From Nocardioides sp. LHD-245 (GTDB lineage: Bacteria > Actinomycetota > Actinomycetes > Propionibacteriales > Nocardioidaceae), in NCBI RefSeq assembly GCF_030929495.1, contig NZ_JAVFWN010000007.1, forward strand, positions 231,770-295,769: a stretch of DNA of 64,000 nucleotides. The letters are read 5' to 3'. Below, piece after piece: positions 18,161-26,684 of the stretch; within the stretch, counting starts at the first letter, position 1; each line of letters begins with the position of its first letter. A model generated the notes under the pieces. That model saw nothing but the letters and a program-made list of their open reading frames with translations, searched no databases and was not told the origin of the DNA. Both the position numbers and the translations under genes were made by a program.

Positions 18161-19102
18161 TCAGAGCAGGCCCTCCTTGTCGAGCCAGTCCTTGGCGATC
18201 GTCGCGGCGGGCAGCTGCTCGTCGACGCTGCGGGTGTTGAGGTCGACCAGGTCCTCGGGCGACATCGCGGCGCTGACCTTGTTGATGATCCCGGCCGCCT
18301 CGTCGCTGAGGTCCTCGCTGGCGACGGGGACGACGTGGGAGGCGAGGAACAGGCCCTTGGTGTCCTGGAGGGCGACCAGGTCGTTCTTCTTGATCGACGG
18401 GTCGCCGGTGTAGATGATCGCCAGCTGGATGTCGCCGTCCTTGAGGGCCTTGACGGTGAGCGGCCCGCCGCCGTCCTCGATCGGGGTGAAGGACACGTCG
18501 ACGCCGTAGGTGTCCTTGAGGCCCTTCGGGCCGTTGGGCCGGCTCTCCGCCTCGGAGTTGGCGCCGAAGACCATCGGGTCAGTGACCTTGGTGAGGTCGT
18601 CGATGGTCTCCAGGCCCCACTTCTCGGCGAACGCGCGGGTCACGACGTAGGAGTCCTGGTCGGTCGCGGGCGACTGGTCGAGCACCTGCAGACCCTTGTC
18701 CTCGGCGGCCGTGACGAGGTCGGTGTAGACGTCGTCGGCCAGGCGGGCGGTGGTGTCGGGCTGCCAGACCTGGAGCAGCGGGCCGGTGTACTCCGGGAAC
18801 AGGTCGATCGAGCCGCTCTCGATCTCGGGGAGGTAGGCCTCACGCTGGCCGATCTTGAAGTCGCGCTGCACCTCGATGTCGGCGGCCTCGAGCGCCTGGG
18901 CGTAGGTCTCGGCGATGATCTCGTTGGAGTAGTAGTCCTGGGAGCCGATCACGATGGTGCCGCCCCCGCCGTTGTCGCCGTCGCCGGAGCTGAGCGGGTC
19001 GGAGTCGCCGCCGCAGGCGGTCAGGGCGAGCGATGCGACGGTGACCAGCGCGAGGCCGATCTGCGTGGATCGGAGCTGCCCGAGTCGGGTGAGACGGGTC
19101 AT
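18161..19102 (-). CDS. osmoprotectant ABC transporter, substrate-binding lipoprotein
   Basis: A 313-aa protein with a lipoprotein signal: basic start, hydrophobic core and lipobox LTAC with the cysteine near residue 30. The mature part shows the ProX/OpuC type fold, for example VIGSQDYYSNEIIAETYAQ at its start and DLFPEYTGPLLQVW, which forms part of the betaine pocket. Start at 19102 overlaps the stop of the upstream permease by 4 nt. It captures quaternary amines such as glycine betaine, choline or carnitine outside the membrane and delivers them to the permeases. Confidence 0.9.
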   Translation of the reverse strand: MTRLTRLGQLRSTQIGLALVTVASLALTACGGDSDPLSSGDGDNGGGGTIVIGSQDYYSNEIIAETYAQALEAADIEVQRDFKIGQREAYLPEIESGSIDLFPEYTGPLLQVWQPDTTARLADDVYTDLVTAAEDKGLQVLDQSPATDQDSYVVTRAFAEKWGLETIDDLTKVTDPMVFGANSEAESRPNGPKGLKDTYGVDVSFTPIEDGGGPLTVKALKDGDIQLAIIYTGDPSIKKNDLVALQDTKGLFLASHVVPVASEDLSDEAAGIINKVSAAMSPEDLVDLNTRSVDEQLPAATIAKDWLDKEGLL

Positions 19103-19767
19103 GACGGAACCTTTCCTAGGGTGGGTCGGCTGGCCCGTTGGAGGGCAGCCAGGGTGAGGTCGAGCAGGAGGGCCAGCGCGGCGACGAGCAGCGCGCCGGC
19201 GAGCATCTCGTCGTAGTGGCGGGACTTGAGGCCCGAGAAGAGGTAGCGGCCGAGCCCGGTGTCGGAGATGTACGCCGCCAGGGTGGCGGTGGCGACGACC
19301 TGCAGGGTCGCGGCGCGGATGCCACCGAGGATGACGTCGGCGCCGAGCGGGATCTCGACCCGGGTGACGATCTGCCACTCGCTCATCCCGACGGCGCGCG
19401 CCGCGTCGACGGCCCCGCGGTCGGCGGCCTCGACGCCGGCATAGGCGCCGGCCAGCAGGGAGGGGAAGGCCAGCGCGACGAGGGCGAGCAGCGGTGCCTC
19501 GATGCCGATGCCGAGGGCCAGGCCGAGGAGCGTGAGCAGGCCGAGGGTGGGGACCGCCCGCACCGCACCGGCGAGGGCGACGACGACCAGGCGACCGCGA
19601 CCGGTGTGGCCGATGAGCACGCCGAGCGGCAGCGCGACCACGGCCGCGAGGGCGACCGCGGCGAAGGTGACCAGCAGGTGCTGGAGGATGCGGTGGTCGA
19701 TCCCGGTCGCCCCACCCCAGTGGGCGCCGTCGGTGATCCAGGACAGGGCGTCCCCGAAGAGGCTCAT
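19099..19767 (-). CDS. osmoprotectant ABC transporter permease
   Basis: A 222-aa permease with about five to six membrane helices and a BPD_transp_1 domain. The EAA-type loop is GVEAADRGAVDAARAVGMSE, which docks on the ATPase. It is the second of two permeases and overlaps both neighbours (ATGA junctions), so the four genes form one operon read from 21240 down to 18161. Confidence 0.9.
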   Translation of the reverse strand: MSLFGDALSWITDGAHWGGATGIDHRILQHLLVTFAAVALAAVVALPLGVLIGHTGRGRLVVVALAGAVRAVPTLGLLTLLGLALGIGIEAPLLALVALAFPSLLAGAYAGVEAADRGAVDAARAVGMSEWQIVTRVEIPLGADVILGGIRAATLQVVATATLAAYISDTGLGRYLFSGLKSRHYDEMLAGALLVAALALLLDLTLAALQRASRPTLGKVPS

Positions 19768-20417
19768 GACGCGGCCGCCTTCGGCAGCGCCGCGCGCCAG
19801 GGCGTGGCGAGGCGACCCAGACCGACGAGCAGGGCGTCGAGCGCGATCGCCAGCAGCATGGTGCCGACGACGCCGGTGACGATCTCGGCGCGGATGTCGC
19901 GCTGGAAGCCGTCGGTCAGCAGATTGCCGAGGCTCGGGATGCCTACCAGGGCTCCGATCGTGACCAGGCTGACCGTGCTGACGGTGATCACCCGGATGCC
20001 GGACAGGAGCACGGGGACGGCGAGCGGCAGGTCGACCTTCCAGAACAGCCCGGCACGCGAGTAGCCCATCGCCTCGGCCGCCTCCCGCACCCGCGCGTCC
20101 ACGGCTCGGAAGGCGTCGGCGGCCGTGCCCGCGAGCAGCGCGGTGCCGTAGACGGCGAGCGCGACGATCAGGGTCAGGCCGGAGCGCAGCGAGATGCCGA
20201 GCAGGACCGGGATCACGATGAGCAGGGGCAGTGCCGGCACGGAGTAGAGCAGGCTCGCCGTACCGAGGACGACGGTGCCGGCGCGCGGCCAGCGCCAGGC
20301 GATCCGGCCGAGGACGATCGCGACGAGCACGCTGACCACGATGGCCGGCACGGCCAGCCGGACGTGCTGCACCAGCATGTCGAGGACGTAGTCGCGGTTG
20401 GCGTTCAGCCAGGTCAT
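19764..20417 (-). CDS. osmoprotectant ABC transporter permease
   Basis: A 217-aa permease with BPD_transp_1 fold and about five helices. The coupling loop reads FRAVDARVREAAEAMGYSR. Two different permeases per system are usual in OpuC/ProW-type osmoprotectant importers. It starts 10 nt after the ATPase gene and overlaps the next permease. Confidence 0.9.
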   Translation of the reverse strand: MTWLNANRDYVLDMLVQHVRLAVPAIVVSVLVAIVLGRIAWRWPRAGTVVLGTASLLYSVPALPLLIVIPVLLGISLRSGLTLIVALAVYGTALLAGTAADAFRAVDARVREAAEAMGYSRAGLFWKVDLPLAVPVLLSGIRVITVSTVSLVTIGALVGIPSLGNLLTDGFQRDIRAEIVTGVVGTMLLAIALDALLVGLGRLATPWRAALPKAAAS

Positions 20418-20427
20418 GCGGGGGCCC

Positions 20428-21240
20428 TCACTCGAGAACCCCGACCGGTCGGCCGTCGCCGTCGATCACGACGCTGCGCCCGTCGAGCTCGACGGTGCGC
20501 AGGGACCGCTCCGCGCGGTCGGATCCGATGAAGTCGCGCACGAACCCGTCGGCGGGCGCGGCCACGATCTCCTTGGGCGTGCCCGTCTGCGCGACGATGC
20601 CGCCGGTGCGCAGGATCACGACCTCGTCGCCGAGCCGGAACGCCTCGTCGATGTCGTGGGTGACCAGCACGATGGTCTTGCCGAGCTCGGCCTGCAGCTG
20701 CAGCAGCTGGTCCTGGAGGCCGCGGCGCACGATCGGATCGACCGCCCCGAACGGCTCGTCCATGAGCAGGATGTTGGGCTCGGCGGCGAGCGCCCGGGCC
20801 ACGGCGACGCGCTGCTGCTGGCCGCCGGAGAGCTGGGCGGGATAGCGCCGGCCGAGCGCGGGGTCGAGCCCGACCCGCTCCAGCAGCGCGTGGGCCGCGT
20901 CGCGCGCGGCGCGCTTCGGCGTGCCGGTGAGGACCGGGACGGTCGCGACGTTGTCGACGACCCGACGGTGGGGGAGCAGGCCGCCGGCCTGCGGGACGTA
21001 GCCGATCGAGCGGCGCAGCTCGACCTTCTCGAGGTCGCGGACGTCACGCTCGTCGATGAGGACCGAGCCGGTGGTCGGCTCGACCATCCGGTTGACCATC
21101 CGCATCAGCGTGGTCTTGCCCGAACCGGACGTCCCGACCAGCGCGAGGGTGCGGTGGGAGGGGACGGTGCACGAGAAGCCCGTCACGGCGACGGTGCCGT
21201 CGGGGTAGGTCTTGCCGACATCGCGGAACTCGATCCCCAT
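20428..21240 (-). CDS. osmoprotectant ABC transporter ATP-binding protein
   Basis: A 270-aa ATPase with Walker A GTSGSGKTTL at about residues 36-45, signature LSGGQQQR and Walker B ILLMDEPFGAVD, and the His switch VTHDIDEA. The first gene of the importer operon, it powers uptake of betaine-like solutes. ATG at 21240 was chosen because the ABC fold starts with the second residue and a TAGGGT -10 box lies 7 nt upstream, giving a leaderless message. Upstream in-frame codons would add an unrelated Arg/Pro-rich extension. Confidence 0.92.
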   Translation of the reverse strand: MGIEFRDVGKTYPDGTVAVTGFSCTVPSHRTLALVGTSGSGKTTLMRMVNRMVEPTTGSVLIDERDVRDLEKVELRRSIGYVPQAGGLLPHRRVVDNVATVPVLTGTPKRAARDAAHALLERVGLDPALGRRYPAQLSGGQQQRVAVARALAAEPNILLMDEPFGAVDPIVRRGLQDQLLQLQAELGKTIVLVTHDIDEAFRLGDEVVILRTGGIVAQTGTPKEIVAAPADGFVRDFIGSDRAERSLRTVELDGRSVVIDGDGRPVGVLE

Positions 21241-21247
21241 GCGTGGC

Positions 21248-21253
21248 ACCCTA
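21248..21253 (-). promoter_or_regulatory. -10 box of ABC importer operon (leaderless)
   Basis: On the minus strand TAGGGT ends 7 nt before the ATG of the ATPase gene, so the message would begin at or just before the start codon. This also decides the start choice. Confidence 0.5.
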
Positions 21254-21383
21254 CGGGGCCGCACGGACATCGGGGTGGAACCGCGTGCCAGCGGGGGCCG
21301 GGCACGGTGCGAGGGAGGAGGCGCCCGGTTCCCCTCGCGGGGGTGGGGTACCGCGGGGTGAACCGACGAGAGGAGCACGAACC

Positions 21384-21863
21384 ATGAGCACGATCGAGAA
21401 GTCCGTGACCGTCGACGTCCCGGTCCGCACGGCCTACGACCAGTGGACCCAGTTCGAGACCTTCCCGTCCTTCATGGAGGGCGTCGAGGAGGTACGCCAG
21501 CTCGACTCCACGCACCTGCACTGGCGTGCCGAGATCGCTGGGGTGCGGCGCGAGTGGGACGCCGAGATCGTCGACCAGACACCCGACGAGAGGATCACCT
21601 GGCGCGCGCTCGACGGTGCCCGGAACGACGGTACCGTCTCGTTCGCCCCGGACGAGCTCGGACAGTCGACCCGGGTGACCCTGCGGATGGAGTTCGAGCC
21701 CGAGGGGATCGTCGAGAAGGCGGGCGACGCCCTCAACATCGTGGACCGGCGCACCGAGGGCGACCTCGCGCGGTTCAAGTCGTTCATCGAGACGCGGGGC
21801 GTCGAGACCGGCGGCTGGCGCGGCGAGGTGCGGCCCGGCGACGCCGACAACCCGGCGCTCTGA
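21384..21863 (+). CDS. SRPBCC-family (polyketide cyclase/START-like) protein
   Basis: A 159-aa protein that begins MSTIEKSVTVDVPVRTAYDQ and contains FETFPSFMEGVEEV, the usual start of the cyclase/dehydrase branch of the SRPBCC fold. This fold makes a deep pocket for hydrophobic ligands. A good Shine-Dalgarno (GAGAGGAG, about 21368-21375) supports the ATG at 21384. It is divergent from the ABC operon, and the true ligand is unknown. Confidence 0.85.
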   Translation: MSTIEKSVTVDVPVRTAYDQWTQFETFPSFMEGVEEVRQLDSTHLHWRAEIAGVRREWDAEIVDQTPDERITWRALDGARNDGTVSFAPDELGQSTRVTLRMEFEPEGIVEKAGDALNIVDRRTEGDLARFKSFIETRGVETGGWRGEVRPGDADNPAL

Positions 21864-21883
21864 GCCGAGGCGGGCGGCGGGCC

Positions 21884-22321
21884 TCAGGCCTCGTCGCCGG
21901 CCATCGCGACGATCCGGTCGAACCGGGCCCCCATCTGCTCGGCGAGCGCCTGCGCCGCCCGGAGCGGGCGGACCATCACCGTGAAGTCGGTGATCAGCCC
22001 GTCGGCGTCGAGCACGAGGAAGTCGCAGCCCGAGAGCTGCAGGCCGTCGACGGTCGCCTCGAAGACCAGGGCATGACCGTCGGCGTCCTGCAGCTCGCGC
22101 AGGTAGCGGAAGTCCTCGAAGACCTCGAGGACGTTGGCGAGGATGGCGCCCGTGATCGCCTTGCCCGCATAGGGCCGGTGGGCGACCGGGCTGCGGAACA
22201 CGACGTCGTCGGCCAGGCAGGCCCGCATCGCCGCCAGGTCGCGGGCCTCGACGGCAGCGCGGAAGGCGGAGCCCGCGCCCGGGGCGCTCGGCGGAGGAGA
22301 AGAACGCCGTGGGGTGCTCAT
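21884..22321 (-). CDS. SnoaL-like/nuclear transport factor 2 fold protein
   Basis: A 145-aa protein. After a Ser/Pro-rich start it shows AFRAAVEARDLAAMRACLADDVVFRSP, the hallmark first helix and strand of the SnoaL/NTF2 fold. Members are isomerases, hydrolases or ligand-binding proteins. ATG at 22321 overlaps the stop of fadH by 4 nt (ATGA), so it is the last gene of the PadR-fadH-SnoaL operon. Confidence 0.8.
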   Translation of the reverse strand: MSTPRRSSPPPSAPGAGSAFRAAVEARDLAAMRACLADDVVFRSPVAHRPYAGKAITGAILANVLEVFEDFRYLRELQDADGHALVFEATVDGLQLSGCDFLVLDADGLITDFTVMVRPLRAAQALAEQMGARFDRIVAMAGDEA

Positions 22322-24321
22322 AGCGCCGCCGCCAGCTCGGTGCCCTGCTTGATCGCCCGCTTGGCGTCCAGCTCGGCCGCGACGTCCGCGCCGCCGATCA
22401 GGTGGACCCGACCGGGGAAGGACGAGGCGAGCAGGTCGTCGTACAGGCCGCGGACGGACTCCTGGCCGGCGCACACGACGACGTGGTCCACGTCGAGCAC
22501 CTGAGAGGATCCGTCGACGGTGATGTGCAGGCCGGCGTCGTCGATCCGGTCATAGGAGACGCCGCTGAGCTGGTGGACGCCGAGGTCCTTGACCGCCGCG
22601 CGGTGGACCCAGCCGGACGTCTTGCCGAGGCCCCTGCCCTGCGTGGTCTCCTTGCGCTGCAGCAGCCAGACCTCGCGGGCGGGCGTGCGCGGCGTCTTGT
22701 CCGTCACGCCCCCGCGGACGACGGCCGGGTCGGCCACGCCCCAGTGCGCCTTCCACTCGTCGAGCGTCTCGGGGGTGTGGGCCAGCAGCTCGGTGACGTC
22801 GAAGCCGATGCCGCCCGCGCCGAGCACCGCGACCTTCGTGCCGACCGGGACCCGGCGGGTGATCGCATCGGGGTAGGAGACGACCTTGGGGTGCTCGATC
22901 CCGGGGATCGCGGGGGTGCGCGGCTCGACGCCGGTGGCGACCACGACGTCGTCGTACCCGGCGAGCAGGTCGGCGGTGGCGCGGGTCCCGAGCTTCACGT
23001 TGACGCCGAGCACCTCCATCCGGCGCCGGTAGTAGCGCAGCGTCTCGGCGAACTCCTCCTTGCCCGGGATCTGCATCGCCAACCGGAACTGGCCGCCCAG
23101 CTCGTCGGAGCCCTCGAACAGGGTCACGTCGTGACCGCGCTCGGCGGCGCTGACCGCGGTGGCGAGTCCGGCCGGTCCGCCGCCGACGACCGCGACCCGG
23201 CGCGCGGAGCGGGTCGGGCTCAGCACCAGCGTGGTCTCGTGGCAGGCGCGCGGGTTGACCAGGCAGGAGGCCCGCTTGGCCTGGAACGTGTGGTCGAGAC
23301 AGGCCTGGTTGCAGCCGATGCAGGTGTTGATCTCGTCGGCGCGGCCGTCGCGGGCCTTGGCGACCAGGTCGGCGTCGGCGAGGAACGGCCGGGCCATCGA
23401 CACCAGGTCGACACCCTGCTCGAGGACGGACTCCGCGACGTCGGGGGTGTTGATCCGGTTGCTCGCGCACACCGGGATCGCCACGACCTCCTTGAGGCGC
23501 AGCGTGCTGTCGACCCAGGCGCCGCGCGGCACGCTGGTGACGATCGTGGGGACCCGCGCCTCGTGCCAGCCGATGCCGGTGTTGATGACGCTGGCGCCGG
23601 CCGCCTCGATCCGGTGCGCCAGCTCGACGGTCTCGTCCCAGGTCTGACCGTCGGGGACCAGGTCGAGCAGCGACATCCGGTACATGACGAAGAAGTCCGG
23701 CAGCTCCTGCCGGATCCGGCGCACGATCTCGACGGGGAAGCGCATCCGGGCCTCGGCGGATCCGCCCCACTCGTCGGTACGACGGTTGGTGCGCGCCGTG
23801 AGGAACTGGTTGATCAGGTAGCCCTCGGAGCCCATGATCTCGACGCCGTCGTACCCGGCCTTCCGGGCGAGCCGGGCGCTCGCGACGAAGTCGTCGATGG
23901 TCCGCTCGACCGCGCGCGCGGAAAGCGCGGACGCCTTGAACGGGGTGATCGGCGACTTGGTGGCGCTCGCGGACACGCTGAACGGCGTGTAGCCGTAGCG
24001 GCCGGCGTGCAGGATCTGGAGCGCGATCCGGCCGCCGTTCTCGTGGACCGCGTCGGTGACCCGCCGGTGGCGGTGCGCGTTGAGGCGGGTGGTCATCTGC
24101 GAGCCGAAGGGCAGCAGCCAGCCGCGGATGTTGGGGGAGTAGCCGCCGGTCACGATGAGCCCCACGCCGCCGCGGGCGCGCTCGGCGAAGTACGCCGCCA
24201 GCTCGTCGATGTGCCAGGGCCGGTCCTCGAGGCCGGTGTGCATGGAGCCCATCACCGCGCGGGACTGGAGCTCGAGGCCGCCGACGGTGGCCGGGGTCGT
24301 GAGGAGCGGGTAGGCGGTCAT
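22318..24321 (-). CDS. fadH: 2,4-dienoyl-CoA reductase (NADPH), FadH-like
   Basis: A 667-aa protein with three parts as in Escherichia coli FadH (672 aa): an old-yellow-enzyme barrel that binds FMN (residues 1-330), an iron-sulfur region with CIGCNQAC followed by a fourth cysteine in SCLVNPRACHET, and a C-terminal FAD/NADPH domain with VAVVGGGPAGLATAVSAAE. It reduces the 2,4-dienoyl-CoA that arises during breakdown of unsaturated acyl-CoAs. It overlaps the PadR gene upstream and the SnoaL-like gene downstream by 4 nt each, so all three are coupled. Confidence 0.9.
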   Translation of the reverse strand: MTAYPLLTTPATVGGLELQSRAVMGSMHTGLEDRPWHIDELAAYFAERARGGVGLIVTGGYSPNIRGWLLPFGSQMTTRLNAHRHRRVTDAVHENGGRIALQILHAGRYGYTPFSVSASATKSPITPFKASALSARAVERTIDDFVASARLARKAGYDGVEIMGSEGYLINQFLTARTNRRTDEWGGSAEARMRFPVEIVRRIRQELPDFFVMYRMSLLDLVPDGQTWDETVELAHRIEAAGASVINTGIGWHEARVPTIVTSVPRGAWVDSTLRLKEVVAIPVCASNRINTPDVAESVLEQGVDLVSMARPFLADADLVAKARDGRADEINTCIGCNQACLDHTFQAKRASCLVNPRACHETTLVLSPTRSARRVAVVGGGPAGLATAVSAAERGHDVTLFEGSDELGGQFRLAMQIPGKEEFAETLRYYRRRMEVLGVNVKLGTRATADLLAGYDDVVVATGVEPRTPAIPGIEHPKVVSYPDAITRRVPVGTKVAVLGAGGIGFDVTELLAHTPETLDEWKAHWGVADPAVVRGGVTDKTPRTPAREVWLLQRKETTQGRGLGKTSGWVHRAAVKDLGVHQLSGVSYDRIDDAGLHITVDGSSQVLDVDHVVVCAGQESVRGLYDDLLASSFPGRVHLIGGADVAAELDAKRAIKQGTELAAAL

Positions 24322-24863
24322 CGGGACTCCTTGCGGGTGTGGGCGTCGAGGTACTCGGTGAGCCAGCGGATCCAGAACTCCTCCATGAGGAGTCCGCCGC
24401 GCAGCACGAGGTAGATGTCGAGGTCGGCGCCGCTCAGCGCGCCGGGGTCGGGGAAGTCGCGCGTGGCGAGGAACTCGTAGAGCGAGAGCCGCTTGGTGTG
24501 CTCGTCGAGCTGGCGGCGCAGGTCGTCGAGCAGCGCCGCCCGGTCGCCGTACGACGCCCCGCGCATCTTGACGCTGACGCTGCTGCGCATCGCGTCGGGT
24601 GTGGTCGGCTCGCCGATCCAGCGGGCCAGCTCGGCGCGGCCGGCGTCGGTCACGTCGTAGACCTTCTTGGCGGGCCGGTCGGTCTGCGCGACCGTCGCGG
24701 ACGAGATCCAGCCGTCGCCCTCCATCCGGCCCAGCACCCGGTAGATCTGCTGGTGGGTGGCGGACCAGAAGAAGCCGATGGACGCGTCGAAGCGCCGCAC
24801 CAGGTCGGAGCCCGACGCGGCGCGCTCGCTCAACGACACGAGGATCGCGTGCTCGAGGGCCAT
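24318..24863 (-). CDS. PadR-family transcriptional regulator
   Basis: A 181-aa protein. An N-terminal winged helix (MALEHAILVSLSERAASGSD, then QIYRVLGRMEGDGWI) is followed by a helical dimerisation domain (about 95-175) typical of the longer PadR class. PadR repressors commonly respond to aromatic or lipophilic compounds. ATG 24863 is used because the winged helix begins there. The first gene of the operon, with fadH next, it probably controls its own promoter through the palindromes at 24896-24912. Confidence 0.88.
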   Translation of the reverse strand: MALEHAILVSLSERAASGSDLVRRFDASIGFFWSATHQQIYRVLGRMEGDGWISSATVAQTDRPAKKVYDVTDAGRAELARWIGEPTTPDAMRSSVSVKMRGASYGDRAALLDDLRRQLDEHTKRLSLYEFLATRDFPDPGALSGADLDIYLVLRGGLLMEEFWIRWLTEYLDAHTRKESR

Positions 24864-24895
24864 GCCCCTCAGCATGCCCCAGCCGCCTGGGCTAT

Positions 24896-24912
24896 GCAAC
24901 TAGTTGCGCAAC
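24896..24912 (-). promoter_or_regulatory. two overlapping palindromes, likely PadR operator
   Basis: GCAACTAGTTGC at 24896-24907 and GTTGCGCAAC at 24903-24912 are both perfect palindromes and share five bases. They sit 33-49 nt upstream of the PadR start, in the expected promoter region, which suits autorepression. The regulator-site match is inferred. Confidence 0.5.
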
Positions 24913-25001
24913 TCGTTTCGGACTGGAGCTGCGGAATCACCTTTCAGCGGTGATTCCCGCGCTTCCTGGCCGCTGCAACGGGCGGGAAGCGCAGCAACCC
25001 G

Positions 25002-25856
25002 TCAAGAAGTCCGCCGGAACTCCCGCATCCGAGCGAGGTACGAGCGCAGCTGCCGGGCGGGGACCGGCCGCGGCCAGTCGGTGGCGCGGAACCACGCATC
25101 CGAGCCGCCGTCCACGAAGACGACGCTGCCGCACAGGAAGTCCGCGGCGTCGGAGAGCATGAAGACCACCCAGGCGGCGAGCTGGCCCGGGTCGCCGAAG
25201 CCGCCGATGGGCACGGGGAAGGCCTTGATCCGGCGGGCCTCGGCGGGGGTGGCGAGCTGCTGCTCCAGCAGGGGAGTCAGGATCGCGCCGGGAGCGAGGG
25301 CGTTGAGCCGGATGCCCGCACCGGCCCAGGCGGGTGCGACGGCGTGGCGTCGTACCCAGTGGCTGACGGCGATCTTGCTGGCCGCGTACGCGAAGGTGGG
25401 GGCGGCCTTGCCGAGCAGGCGCAGGGTGCCGACCGCCTTGTCCACGTCGCCGTCCAGGAGGGCGTGGACGACCCGCCGCGGCACCAGCGGCACCGTCGTC
25501 GTCGAGTTGCTCGCGAACACGACCACCTTGGCCCGCTCGGCGGCGGCCAGCGCGGGCTGCCAGGCCTCGAGCAGCTCGACCACGCCCCGGTAGTTGACCT
25601 CGGCGATCAGCCGGGAGCGCTCCCGGCCGGGCGCCGGGCCCAGGCCGGCCGCCAGGACCGCCCCGTCGAGCACGCCGCCGGCCCGGTCGAGGACCGCGGC
25701 CGCCGCGGTCCGCCGTCCCTCGGCGGTCGCGAGGTCGGCGACGACGTCGGCCTCCTGGATGTCGACGCCGAAGACGGTGTGCCCCTCGCCGACCAGGCGG
25801 GCGACGACGGCGGCGCCCATGCCGGAGGCGGAGCCGGTGACTGCGTAGGTACCCAC
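25002..25856 (-). CDS. short-chain dehydrogenase/reductase
   Basis: A 284-aa SDR with the cofactor motif TGSASGMGAAV at residues 7-17, the Asn-containing strand VFASNS and a catalytic YAASK near residue 157. The C-terminal GSVVFVDGGSDA is the classic SDR end. It should oxidise or reduce an alcohol/ketone with NAD(P). GTG at 25856 fits because the Rossmann strand starts at residue 3. A KstR-type palindrome lies 12-25 nt upstream, which suggests control as part of steroid catabolism. Confidence 0.88.
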   Translation of the reverse strand: MGTYAVTGSASGMGAAVVARLVGEGHTVFGVDIQEADVVADLATAEGRRTAAAAVLDRAGGVLDGAVLAAGLGPAPGRERSRLIAEVNYRGVVELLEAWQPALAAAERAKVVVFASNSTTTVPLVPRRVVHALLDGDVDKAVGTLRLLGKAAPTFAYAASKIAVSHWVRRHAVAPAWAGAGIRLNALAPGAILTPLLEQQLATPAEARRIKAFPVPIGGFGDPGQLAAWVVFMLSDAADFLCGSVVFVDGGSDAWFRATDWPRPVPARQLRSYLARMREFRRTS

Positions 25857-25867
25857 CCGGCCGACTC

Positions 25868-25881
25868 TAGAACAGGTTCTA
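25868..25881 (-). promoter_or_regulatory. KstR-like operator
   Basis: TAGAACAGGTTCTA fits the published KstR consensus TNNAACNNGTTNNA at every fixed base and has perfect 6-nt arms around a 2-nt centre. It lies 12 nt upstream of the SDR start and overlaps the stop codon of the HxlR-type gene. KstR is the TetR repressor of cholesterol catabolism in mycobacteria and rhodococci. No kstR gene lies in the window. Confidence 0.55.
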
Positions 25882-26577
25882 TTCGACGGCCGTGCGATCC
25901 GCCCGTTCCCGGGTGACCGCCGCCCACGGGCTCCACAGGAACCAGCGGGGCAGGGCGGCGAGCAGCCGGGGCAGCCCGGCGACCTGGATCCGGCCGGCGT
26001 CGACCGCCTCGGGCCACGAGCAGTAGCCCTGGAACACGTCGGCGAGGGCCGGCGTCGTCGCGGTGACGGTCACGTCGACCTCGAAGCCGGGGTGCTGCAG
26101 GCAGACCGAGACCTCGGCCCGGTCCATCACCAGCCAGATCGTCGTCGCCTCGGGCGCCGTGTGGCGGAACTCGACGACCGTGCGCCCAGGCGGGAGCCGC
26201 TCGCGGTCCACGCGACGGTGCATCCACCACATCAGCGTCGTCGGGGCGACGTCGTGGGGCCGGAGCTCCTCGAAGAGCCACTCGATCGCCCATCGGCCCA
26301 GGCTGTCGATGACCCGTTCGAGGTCCCGGCCGGCCGGGGTCAGGTGGTACTCGCTGCCGCGTCCGGTCGGCGCCGGCCAGGTCTCGAGGACGCCGCGGTG
26401 CTCGAGATGGCGCAGGCGCTGCACGAGCAGCGAGCGCGAGATGCCGGGCATCGCCCGGGCGATGTCGTTGAAGCGGGTGTTCCCGAGCACGAGTTCCCGG
26501 ATGATCAGCGGCGTCCAGCGGTCGGCGACCACCTCGGACGCCATCGATACGGGGCAGTAGTTGCCGTAGTCGGGCAT
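25879..26577 (-). CDS. HxlR-type regulator with C-terminal SCP2-like domain
   Basis: A 232-aa protein. Residues about 8-105 form the HxlR winged helix (CPVSMASEVVADRWTPLIIR is its first helix). The extra 120 residues, absent from ordinary HxlR proteins, resemble a sterol-carrier (SCP2-like) fold, with GRIQVAGLPRLLAALPRWF near the end. A sensor domain that binds a sterol or lipid is plausible. The gene is divergent from the acyl-CoA dehydrogenase and upstream of the SDR on the same strand, both likely targets. Confidence 0.8.
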   Translation of the reverse strand: MPDYGNYCPVSMASEVVADRWTPLIIRELVLGNTRFNDIARAMPGISRSLLVQRLRHLEHRGVLETWPAPTGRGSEYHLTPAGRDLERVIDSLGRWAIEWLFEELRPHDVAPTTLMWWMHRRVDRERLPPGRTVVEFRHTAPEATTIWLVMDRAEVSVCLQHPGFEVDVTVTATTPALADVFQGYCSWPEAVDAGRIQVAGLPRLLAALPRWFLWSPWAAVTRERADRTAVE

Positions 26578-26684
26578 CTGCCCATGGTGCTCCTGTGCTG
26601 CCGGACGGGGTAGTCCCGAACCTGGACCGGCGAGGTCATCTTTCTGGACTGGAGGGCGCTCGCGACCCGGCGGACATTGGTCTC

